This document shows, piece after piece, positions 18,639 to 25,706 of a DNA stretch of 64,000 bases (the first letter of the stretch is position 1; each line of letters opens with the position of its first letter). The DNA comes from Planctomyces sp. SH-PL62 (GTDB lineage Bacteria; Planctomycetota; Planctomycetia; Isosphaerales; Isosphaeraceae). A model generated the notes under the pieces. That model was not told the DNA's origin and made no database searches. It saw only the letters and a list, made by a program, of their open reading frames with translations. The stretch is from positions 3,782,001 through 3,846,000 of the forward strand of contig NZ_CP011273.1 in NCBI RefSeq assembly GCF_001610895.1, read 5' to 3'. Position numbers and translations under genes: made by a program.

Positions 18639-20900
18639 ATGCGAATCCCCCTGGCCGTGCGCCGCACGCTCCCGATGGCCGCGACCCTCTTCCTGGTCGT
18701 CGTCGCCTTGAACCTCGCCTGCTCGCGGTCGCCGAGGCCCGCCGAGTCCGTCGCGGCCGGAGACGAGGATCTGGGGCTGGACCCGGCCGTCCTGCAATCG
18801 TCCGCCCCCATCGAAACCCTGGACGACCCGAGGCTCCGGCACCTGCTGGAAGCGGCGTCGCGGTGGCGGACGGCGCGCGGCCCCGAGCGGACGGTCGTGG
18901 ACCAGGTGGTCCTCGCGGCCGACGTGCCGAGCTTCCTGGAGGCCGTGGCCGCCTGGGACGACCGGGCCTGCTTCCCGGTCCTGATCGACGACCCGGCCTG
19001 GACGCTCCCCTTCCTGCGCGCCTTCCGGCCGTCGCGGATCGTCCGGTTTCGGTCCCCGGGCCGATCGCGAGGGCAGGGGCCCTTCGAGGACTGGCGCGCG
19101 GCCCAGGAGGCCGTGGGCCGATCCTGGGTCGGGAACGACCCCGAATCGACCGACGTTCCCCCCTCCGGCTCGCCCCCGCGAGGGCTCGGCGAGACGCCCC
19201 CCGGCGTCGTGTTCAGCCATCCCGAGAGCCCCGCCCTGGCCGGCGCGGTGGCACTCGCCGCCGGACGCTTCCAGCCCCTCTCCAGGCTGGGGCCGATTGT
19301 GGCGGAGGCGAAGCCGGGAGGGACGTCGAAGCTCCTGCGTTTCGGGGATGTGGCGACCGAGGAGCAGGCCGTGGCCTTCGCGCGTCGAATCGAAGGGCGT
19401 CTCGACACGCTCGCACCGTCCTACAAGAAGCTCGGAGACGACGTCGATTTCCTCACCCTGGCCGGCGACTGGCCGTACCGCTACCGCTCCGAACGCGGCG
19501 AGGGGATCGCGATCGGCGATCGCGCGCTCGACGACCTTGTCGGTCGGGTCCTTCCCGATGAGAGGCCCGACCTGGACAGGGCTCGACTGCGCTGGGCTTA
19601 CGCGGGCAGACTCCTGGGCGACCCCGCCGCCTCCGTCTCGCGCGCCATGGGCTCCCTGTTCCTCCAGCCGGAATCGGCCCTGTTCTGGAACACCTACTCC
19701 GGGGGGCCGATCTGGTCGGATTACGACGCGACAGGCGCCGCCGCCGTCTGGCGGCTGATTCGGCCCGCCGCCGGCGCGTCGGCGTCGCGGGCCGGCGCGG
19801 CGGCCGACCTCGCGGCCTGGCGGGAGACCTTTCGTTCGCTCGATCGCTGCGACTTCCTGGCGATGAACTCTTCCGGAGACCCGGGGGAGTTCTCGATCGC
19901 GGGCGGGCCCGGCCTGGCGGCCGACGTCCCCTTCGGCCCTCCCCGCATCGTCTCGATGATCCACAGCTTCTCGGCGGCCGATCCGACCGACCCTTCCACC
20001 ATCGCCGGCCGATTCCTGGAGCGTGGGACGTTCGCCTACTTCGGGTCGATGAACGAGCCGTATCTGACCGCCTTTCGGACCCCCTATCTGCTCGCGCAAA
20101 TGCTCTCCGCCGAGATCCCGCTGGGCGCGGCGTGCCGCCAAGGGCCTTACGAGGCGTTCGGGCAGCCCTGGCGGCTGGTCTACCTCGGCGACCCGCTCTA
20201 CTGTGTCTCACCGCTCTCCGCCGCCTTCCGGCCGGAGAGGACCACGCCCGAAGCGAGCGACCCGTTCCTACCGAAAGGGCCCGGGATCGTGGCGACCCCG
20301 CTCGCGCCTCGAGACCGCCCAGACGCCTCGAAAGCGCCCGAACTCCTCGACTGGTGTCACGACGCCGTCTTGCTCTCCCTGGCCCGCGATGAGCCCGGGC
20401 CCGGGGCGGGCGGACGCGCGGAGGACGTGCTCCAGGTCCTGACGGCCCTCGATCGCTCCCGGCTCGACGGCCCCCGGATCGCGACCCTCGACGCACTCCT
20501 GATCGACCGATTCCTCGCAGCCGGCGACGGAGCGGGACTGCTCGATCATTATCTGAAACTCCGGCCCCGCGACCGCTCGCCGGTCGTCTGGCGGGCGATC
20601 GAGACGACGGCCCTGGGGCGGGTCGCCTCACTGGAACGAGCGGGGGAGTTCCGCGAAGTCCTCGACCTCTGGTTCCGCCTGGCCGTCGGTCCCTGGCCGC
20701 CGGGTTCGCCGTTCCCCGGTCGGCTCACCCGCCGCGTCGCCGCCGCCGCCGAGGCCGATCCCGCGCTCCGCCTGGGGCTGTTTCGCCGCCGACTCGCCGA
20801 GGCGCGGGATCGACTGGCCGCGACGGGCCTTCTCCCCGACCAGCGTGACATGCTCGCTGCGGAACTCGTGCGCCTGGGCAAGGATCCCGGCGTTCGATGA
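18639..20900 (+). CDS. Large predicted lipoprotein, function unknown
   Basis: The protein has 753 residues. The N-terminus is a lipoprotein signal with lipobox LNLAC (Cys at about residue 28). The rest is soluble and rich in Ala, Arg and Pro. The segment at about 460-530 (RGTFAYFGSMNEPYLTAFRT, then FGQPWRLVYLGDPLYC) resembles the end of caspase/gingipain-like (clan CD) domains, where a GDP-x-L motif closes the fold. I cannot find an unambiguous His-Cys catalytic pair, so no peptidase activity is assigned. The last 200 residues are helical. It ends just before tRNA-Cys and is transcribed divergently from rbsD. Confidence 0.7.
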   Translation: MRIPLAVRRTLPMAATLFLVVVALNLACSRSPRPAESVAAGDEDLGLDPAVLQSSAPIETLDDPRLRHLLEAASRWRTARGPERTVVDQVVLAADVPSFLEAVAAWDDRACFPVLIDDPAWTLPFLRAFRPSRIVRFRSPGRSRGQGPFEDWRAAQEAVGRSWVGNDPESTDVPPSGSPPRGLGETPPGVVFSHPESPALAGAVALAAGRFQPLSRLGPIVAEAKPGGTSKLLRFGDVATEEQAVAFARRIEGRLDTLAPSYKKLGDDVDFLTLAGDWPYRYRSERGEGIAIGDRALDDLVGRVLPDERPDLDRARLRWAYAGRLLGDPAASVSRAMGSLFLQPESALFWNTYSGGPIWSDYDATGAAAVWRLIRPAAGASASRAGAAADLAAWRETFRSLDRCDFLAMNSSGDPGEFSIAGGPGLAADVPFGPPRIVSMIHSFSAADPTDPSTIAGRFLERGTFAYFGSMNEPYLTAFRTPYLLAQMLSAEIPLGAACRQGPYEAFGQPWRLVYLGDPLYCVSPLSAAFRPERTTPEASDPFLPKGPGIVATPLAPRDRPDASKAPELLDWCHDAVLLSLARDEPGPGAGGRAEDVLQVLTALDRSRLDGPRIATLDALLIDRFLAAGDGAGLLDHYLKLRPRDRSPVVWRAIETTALGRVASLERAGEFREVLDLWFRLAVGPWPPGSPFPGRLTRRVAAAAEADPALRLGLFRRRLAEARDRLAATGLLPDQRDMLAAELVRLGKDPGVR

Positions 20901-21035
20901 TTTCGATCGATTTTTCCGGTCGCGCGGGCGACCTCGTCCAAACCGGACGCCAAGTGCGCTTGCCCTCCGGGCGAGGCTCGGGTAATTTAGAGCCCTTGCG
21001 AAGGGAGCCGGTGATCCCACCCTCCCGACGCCGAC

Positions 21036-21106
<71 letters not shown>

Positions 21107-21133
21107 TTTCGACGCGATTCGCGATCGTTCATC

Positions 21134-21172
21134 ATGAAGGGGTCGCCGACAAGTTCGGCGGCCTTTCTTCAT
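21134..21172 (+). terminator. Probable terminator downstream of tRNA-Cys
   Basis: The core stem CGCCGA / TCGGCG (21144-21149 and 21155-21160) with a 5-base loop is followed by GCCTTTCTTC. Outer bases can also pair (ATGAAGG with CCTTTCTTCAT). Its position 28 bases after the tRNA and its T-rich tail fit intrinsic termination. Confidence 0.65.
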
Positions 21173-21356
21173 GCGCCCATCCCTCCGAAGGCTTCTCGCA
21201 TTCTTGCGGGGCCGTCCGCCAGGCGATATAACCGCAGGACAGGCGCCCTGATCGAATCTCCGGACCCGCCGCGCCTCCCAACGGCCAGGGTCGGACTCGC
21301 CGTGAGACGGCGGCCTTTGACCTCATCGTGGACCCTCGGATGTCAAGGACCCGCGC

Positions 21357-22223
21357 ATGGCCTGGATTCGCAACGTCGTTCGGTGGCGGAGCCTCCTGGC
21401 CGTCTTGCTGACCGCCTTCCTACCGATCGGGGGTGTTGGCGCGGAGGAAGCTCCCAGGGCGGGCTCGCTTGTCATCTGCGGCGGCGGTGGGCTGCCTGAT
21501 TCGGTCCGCGCCCGATTCGTCGAACTGGCGGGCGGGGCCCAGGCGCGGATCGTCGTCGTCCCCACCGCGAGCGAGGATGCCGACGCCACCGGCCCGGAGC
21601 TGGACGAGTTCCTGGAGCCCTGGCGGAAGCAGGGCGTGGCTTCGGTGAAGCTGCTCCACACCCGTTCGCGGACCATGGCCGAGGAAGCAGGGTTCGTGGG
21701 CCAGGTCGACCAGGCCGACGGCGTCTGGTTCAGCGGCGGCGATCAGTCCCGGATCACGGACGCCTACCTGGGAACGGCGACCGAGGCCGCGTTCCGCCGC
21801 TTGCTCGATCGCGGGGGCGTGATCGGCGGGACCTCGGCGGGGGCGGCCGTCATGTCCCGGGTGATGATCACCGGCGGGGCCGAGAAGGCGACCCTCGGGA
21901 CCGGCTTCGGGTTCCTTCCCATTCCCGTCGTCGTCGACCAGCACGCGCTGCGTCGCAGCCGCATCAACCGACTCCTCGGCGTCCTGGGCGAGCGCCCCGA
22001 CCTGACGGCCGGGGTGGCGATCGACGAGGGGACGGCCCTGATCGTCGATCTGGCGGGGAAGACGTTTCGGGTCGCCGGCGAGTCTTACGTCGTGGTCTGC
22101 CGCCCGGCCCGATCCGCCGAGGCCCCCTCGGTCGCGCTCCAGATCGACGTCTTCCACGACGGCCAACGGGGCGAACTCGGCTCCCTGGAGGCCGGCCCGC
22201 GCGACGCCGAGGGCGATCGCTGA
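21357..22223 (+). CDS. Cyanophycinase-like peptidase (family S51), exported
   Basis: The protein has 288 residues with a signal peptide (residues about 1-29, ending GVGAEE). The catalytic domain has GSLVICGGGGLPD at its start, WFSGGDQSRI, the nucleophile elbow GTSAGAAVMS (Ser160) and DQHALRRSR after it, as in S51 cyanophycinases. Those enzymes release beta-Asp-Arg dipeptides from cyanophycin. The signal peptide points to an extracytoplasmic form that uses polymer from outside. The start at 21357 lies next to the stop of no other gene, and no partner such as isoaspartyl dipeptidase is nearby. Confidence 0.88.
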   Translation: MAWIRNVVRWRSLLAVLLTAFLPIGGVGAEEAPRAGSLVICGGGGLPDSVRARFVELAGGAQARIVVVPTASEDADATGPELDEFLEPWRKQGVASVKLLHTRSRTMAEEAGFVGQVDQADGVWFSGGDQSRITDAYLGTATEAAFRRLLDRGGVIGGTSAGAAVMSRVMITGGAEKATLGTGFGFLPIPVVVDQHALRRSRINRLLGVLGERPDLTAGVAIDEGTALIVDLAGKTFRVAGESYVVVCRPARSAEAPSVALQIDVFHDGQRGELGSLEAGPRDAEGDR

Positions 22224-22253
22224 GGGCCGGGGCGCTCCTGGCGATTTCACGCC

Positions 22254-23666
22254 TCAAGCCTTCGTCGTCGGCAATCCGGCGGCCTTCCAGGCGGACATCC
22301 CGCCCAGGATGTTGGTGACGTCCTCATAGCCCTCGCGCTTGAGGAAGGACGACGCGATCGACGCCCGGTAGCCGGTGCCGCAGACCACCGCCACCCGTCG
22401 ATCGCGCGGGACCTCGGCGTACCGCTCTTCCAGCGTCCCGCCGTGGATGTGGTGGGCCCCCTCGATGCGCCCGGCGTCCCACTCGGAGTCGGTGCGGACG
22501 TCGAGCACGAACGGCCGTTCCGAGCCGCCCTCCAGCTGGGCGGCGAGGTCGTGGACGGAGGCCGTCGCCAGGCGGCCCAGCTCGAAGCCGTGCGACTCCC
22601 AGTCGGCCAGCCCGCCTTCGAGGTAGCCCTGCACGTCGTCGAAGCCGACGCGCAACAGGTGCTTGACCACCTCGGGGACTTCGCCGGGGTCGTCCGTCAC
22701 GATCAGGATCGGGCGGTCGTACGGCAGGACCCAGCCCGCCCAGGTGGGGAGGTTGCGGCCCAGCGGGATGTTGACCGAGCCGGGGATGTGGGCGGCGGCG
22801 AACGCCTCCTTGGTGCGGACGTCCAGGACCAGGCAATGCTCGCAAATCCGCTCGTGGACCTCCTTCGCCGTGAATCGCCTGCGGCCGGGGAGTTCGGGGC
22901 CGAGGACCTTGGGGCCCTCGGCGTTGACCTTCTTCATGCGGCGGAAGTACGGCGGCGCGATCGGCATCCCCTTGAGGAGCGACGCGACCCACGCGGGCTC
23001 GTCGCTCGGCTGGAGCGCGTCGCTGAACCGTCGCTCGTAGCCCATGCTGGAACTCCCGCGCGAGCCGATGGCCTTGCCGCAGAGCGACCCGGCTCCGTGG
23101 CCGGGGAAGATCTCGGTGAAGTCGTCGAGCCCCGGCAGGACGCCGAAGACGCTCTCGTAGAGTTGATGGGCCAGCTGCTTGCGGGCCTCCTCGCCCAGCA
23201 GATCGGGACGGCCCACGTCGCCGACGAAGAGGAAATCCCCGGTGAAGATCAGCCAGGGGACCTCCCGGCTGCGGGCGTCGTCGAAGAGCATCCAGGAAAC
23301 GTGCTCATAGGTATGCCCCGGCGTGTGAACCGCCTTGAGCCGCAGCGAGCCCAGGGCGATCTCGTCGCCGTCGCTCACGACCCGATCGGCGTACGGCGGG
23401 GTCCATTCCGCGCCCCCCATGCCGGAGACCACGACCTGCACCTCGTCCCCCAGCCGGGCCTTCAGCTCGACGGAGCCGCTGACGAAATCGGCGTGGACGT
23501 GCGTCTCCAGGACGTGGGTGATCCTCAGCCCCTCCCGCTTGGCGATCTCCAGGAAATCGTCGACGTCCCGGGTCGGGTCAATGACGGCGCACTGCTTGGT
23601 CTTCTCGTCGCCGACCATGTAGCTGTAGATCGCCAGGCCGGGCACGAACCGCTGGTGGAAGAACAA
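22254..23666 (-). CDS. MBL-fold persulfide dioxygenase-like protein with two rhodanese domains
   Basis: This 470-residue fusion has an N-terminal metallo-beta-lactamase domain (residues 1-245). Its metal motif is THVHADFVSG, with further ligands in VHTPGHTYEH, FTGDFLFVGDVGRPD and FPGHGAGSLCG, the ETHE1/persulfide dioxygenase pattern. Two rhodanese domains follow, near 270-365 and 375-468. The first has DVRTKEAFAA but no Cys in its active-site loop, and the second has VVCGTGYRAS with the loop Cys. The protein probably oxidises glutathione-type persulfide to sulfite and handles sulfane sulfur. It is the last gene of the rhodanese-TauE-MBL operon, 15 bases after the TauE gene. Confidence 0.9.
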   Translation of the reverse strand: MFFHQRFVPGLAIYSYMVGDEKTKQCAVIDPTRDVDDFLEIAKREGLRITHVLETHVHADFVSGSVELKARLGDEVQVVVSGMGGAEWTPPYADRVVSDGDEIALGSLRLKAVHTPGHTYEHVSWMLFDDARSREVPWLIFTGDFLFVGDVGRPDLLGEEARKQLAHQLYESVFGVLPGLDDFTEIFPGHGAGSLCGKAIGSRGSSSMGYERRFSDALQPSDEPAWVASLLKGMPIAPPYFRRMKKVNAEGPKVLGPELPGRRRFTAKEVHERICEHCLVLDVRTKEAFAAAHIPGSVNIPLGRNLPTWAGWVLPYDRPILIVTDDPGEVPEVVKHLLRVGFDDVQGYLEGGLADWESHGFELGRLATASVHDLAAQLEGGSERPFVLDVRTDSEWDAGRIEGAHHIHGGTLEERYAEVPRDRRVAVVCGTGYRASIASSFLKREGYEDVTNILGGMSAWKAAGLPTTKA

Positions 23667-23681
23667 GGCGAGCCTCCAGCC

Positions 23682-24563
23682 TCAGACGAGGCTCTTGAGG
23701 ATGATGAATGCGGCCACGGCGACCATCGCCGAGGCGAAGAGCTTTTGGAGGCCCGGACCGGCCAGGCGGCGGCCCGCCAGAGTCCCGATCTCCATCCCGG
23801 CGATCCCCCCCGCCACGAAAAGGGCCGTCAGGGTCGGAGGCAGCGGTCGGCCCGCGGCGACGTAAGACGCCACGGCCGAGGCGCTCACCAGCGCGATGAC
23901 CAGCAAGGAAGTCGCGACGGCTCGATGGATGCCCATCCCGGCGACGAGCACGAGCGCGGGGACGATCACGAATCCGCCGCCGACGCCGAACAGGCCCGAC
24001 AGCGCCCCCGTCGTCAGCCCGGCGGCCGCCAGCACGACGAAGCACCGAGACGTCAGGGTCAGCCGACCTTCCGGGTCGCGGCGACACGACGGCCCACGGT
24101 CGTCGGCCGGCCCGGAGGAGGGGGCGCGGACCGCTCGCGTCTCTTCCGGCCGCCGCGACGCCTGCCGCCACATCCGCGCGGCGACGGCCAGCATCAACGC
24201 GGCGAACAGGACCAGGAGCACCCCCTCGGGCACGAGCCCGCCGAGCCAGGAGCCCACCGGCGCCCCGGCCATTCCGGCGACGAGCAATCCGGTCCGGACT
24301 TCGACCTCGCCCCGAGACAGCCGCCTCAGGCCGCCCACCAGGGCCGTCGCGCCGACCGCCGCCAGCGAGACGCCGATCGCTTCTCGGGGCCGGGTCGACA
24401 GGCCGTAAACCAGGAGCGGTACGGCGAAGATCGACCCGCCGCCGCCGGTCAGGCCCAGCGAGAAGCCCACGACGGCGCCGAAGGCAAGCCCCATCGCGGC
24501 GCGGATCCCTCCGGTCGGCTCCGACGCGGCGAATAGGAGCAGTCCGCCGATCAGCGGGTGCAC
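23682..24563 (-). CDS. TauE/SafE-family sulfite/anion exporter
   Basis: The protein has 293 residues in two hydrophobic halves. Each half carries the TauE Gly-rich repeat: GLTGGGGSIFAVPLLVYGL near residue 45 and GLFGVGGGFVIVPALVLV near 185. They are separated by a charged loop, giving about eight membrane segments. The family moves sulfite and sulfonates across the inner membrane. The start is GTG 24563, with GGAGG seven bases upstream, overlapping the upstream rhodanese gene by 13 bases. ATG 24494 would cut into the first helix. Sulfite made by the neighbouring persulfide dioxygenase is its likely cargo. Confidence 0.88.
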   Translation of the reverse strand: MHPLIGGLLLFAASEPTGGIRAAMGLAFGAVVGFSLGLTGGGGSIFAVPLLVYGLSTRPREAIGVSLAAVGATALVGGLRRLSRGEVEVRTGLLVAGMAGAPVGSWLGGLVPEGVLLVLFAALMLAVAARMWRQASRRPEETRAVRAPSSGPADDRGPSCRRDPEGRLTLTSRCFVVLAAAGLTTGALSGLFGVGGGFVIVPALVLVAGMGIHRAVATSLLVIALVSASAVASYVAAGRPLPPTLTALFVAGGIAGMEIGTLAGRRLAGPGLQKLFASAMVAVAAFIILKSLV

Positions 24564-25108
24564 GTCGGGGCCTCCGGGCCGCCCCGGTTCCAGGGCATTC
24601 GGGCCAGCATCATCCCCATGCCGCAGGTGTCCGTGATCCCGGCGAAGACCAGCCCCGCCCCGACGAACCCGGAAAGCCCAAGGAACGCCGGATGCACGAA
24701 GGCCCCCAGCGCCGTGCCCAGCACGACCAGGGAACCGGCCGCGATCCGCACCTGACGCTCCAGCGACATCGCCTTCGCCCCGCGGACCACGGGGAGTCCG
24801 GCCTGCTCCCAGGCCAACGTCCCCCCCTCCACATTCACGACGTCGGGGTATCCGGCGGCGTGAAACGCCTCGCACGCCCGCCTCGCCCGGCTCCCCGAGC
24901 GGCAGATCACATAGAGCGGCCCCTTCTTCGATCCGTTCCGGGCCCCCATCACGGCGCCGGGGTCGAGCCCGTCCAGGGGGACGGATCGCGCGGCTTCCGC
25001 GTGCACCTCCCGAAACTCGACCGGAGTCCGCACATCGATCAGATCGACGGCCCGCCCCTGCCGTCGCAGTTCTTCAAGCTCCCCGGGCGTGATCGTCGCG
25101 ACGCTCAT
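24551..25108 (-). CDS. Rhodanese with C-terminal DUF2892 membrane domain (YgaP-like)
   Basis: The protein has 185 residues. Residues 1-110 are a rhodanese domain with DVRTPVEF and the active-site loop CRSGSR, whose Cys carries the persulfide sulfur. Residues 115-180 are a DUF2892-type region with two hydrophobic helices (SLERQVRIAAGSLVVLG... and FVGAGLVFAGI). This is the YgaP architecture, a membrane-tethered sulfurtransferase. It is the first gene of the sulfur operon, with GGAGAGG before ATG 25108. It faces the ArsR gene across a 154-base regulatory gap. Confidence 0.9.
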   Translation of the reverse strand: MSVATITPGELEELRRQGRAVDLIDVRTPVEFREVHAEAARSVPLDGLDPGAVMGARNGSKKGPLYVICRSGSRARRACEAFHAAGYPDVVNVEGGTLAWEQAGLPVVRGAKAMSLERQVRIAAGSLVVLGTALGAFVHPAFLGLSGFVGAGLVFAGITDTCGMGMMLARMPWNRGGPEAPTCTR

Positions 25109-25223
25109 GAACCTCTCCCTCCGGCCTCGGGCTGCATGGCTGACCGGCCACGACCCCCCTGCCGAAATTCGGCCGGCGACGGCTTTTCCTCGCCCGCCGC
25201 CGTGCTACAATATTCTCGGTCGA

Positions 25224-25244
25224 CAACGAAACTATATTCCGTTG
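25224..25244. promoter_or_regulatory. Candidate ArsR operator palindrome
   Basis: The 21-bp imperfect palindrome CAACGAAACTATATTCCGTTG has perfect 5-bp outer arms and an AT-rich core in otherwise GC-rich DNA. It sits 18 bases before the ArsR start and 116 bases before the divergent rhodanese start. Its size and AT-rich centre match ArsR-type operators, so it could repress both directions. Confidence 0.55.
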
Positions 25245-25262
25245 CAGTTGATTAGTCAAGAC

Positions 25263-25627
25263 ATGGCCGCCACGATTCCCGACGAGTTCCTGGACCTGAT
25301 GTCCGAGAAGTTCCGCATGCTGGCGGACCCGACCCGGCTGGCGATCCTCCGCGCCCTGATGGCGGGGGAGCGGAACGTCTCTCAGGTGGTCGAGGAGACC
25401 GCCAGGAATCAGGCCAACGTCTCGAAGCATCTCAAGATGCTGGCCGACGCGGGTTTCGTCGCCCGCCGCAAGGAGGGGTTGCAGGTCTTCTACAAGCTCG
25501 ACGACCCGCTGGTGGAGCGGCTCTGCCGCCTGGTCTGCGAGACGATCGTCGAGGAGGCCCGCGAGGGGATGGAGCGTGGGAAGGCCCTGCTCGACGGTTG
25601 GGAAGGGGGAGGCGGGAGGGGCGGTGA
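25263..25627 (+). CDS. ArsR-family transcriptional regulator (stop codon displaced by an apparent frameshift)
   Basis: Residues 1-110 form a winged helix-turn-helix: FRMLADPTRLAILRALM, then NVSQVVEETARNQANVSKHL (recognition helix) and the wing RRKEGLQVFYKL. The C-terminal helix has two Cys as LCRLVCE, a possible CxxxC redox or metal site. The divergent sulfur operon suggests a persulfide sensor of the BigR/SqrR kind, although those use Cys in different helices. As written, the frame has no stop until 28646 and would run antisense through the whole next gene. One extra base in the G runs near 25601-25620 gives TGA 25625-25627 and a normal 121-residue protein. The end is therefore inferred. Confidence 0.7.
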
Positions 25628-25663
25628 CGGGCGGCTTCGGTTCAATTCAAAGGGGAGGCGGGG

Positions 25664-25699
25664 GGGCGGGCGCTCGGCTGGAAGGCCGTGCGCCCGCCC
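25664..25699. terminator. Hairpin between convergent genes
   Basis: A perfect 10-bp inverted repeat, GGGCGGGCGC and GCGCCCGCCC, with a 16-base loop lies between the end of the ArsR gene and the end of the phosphoesterase gene. It may serve both directions. No strong T tract follows on either strand. Confidence 0.5.
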
Positions 25700-25706
25700 G
25701 ACGCGC

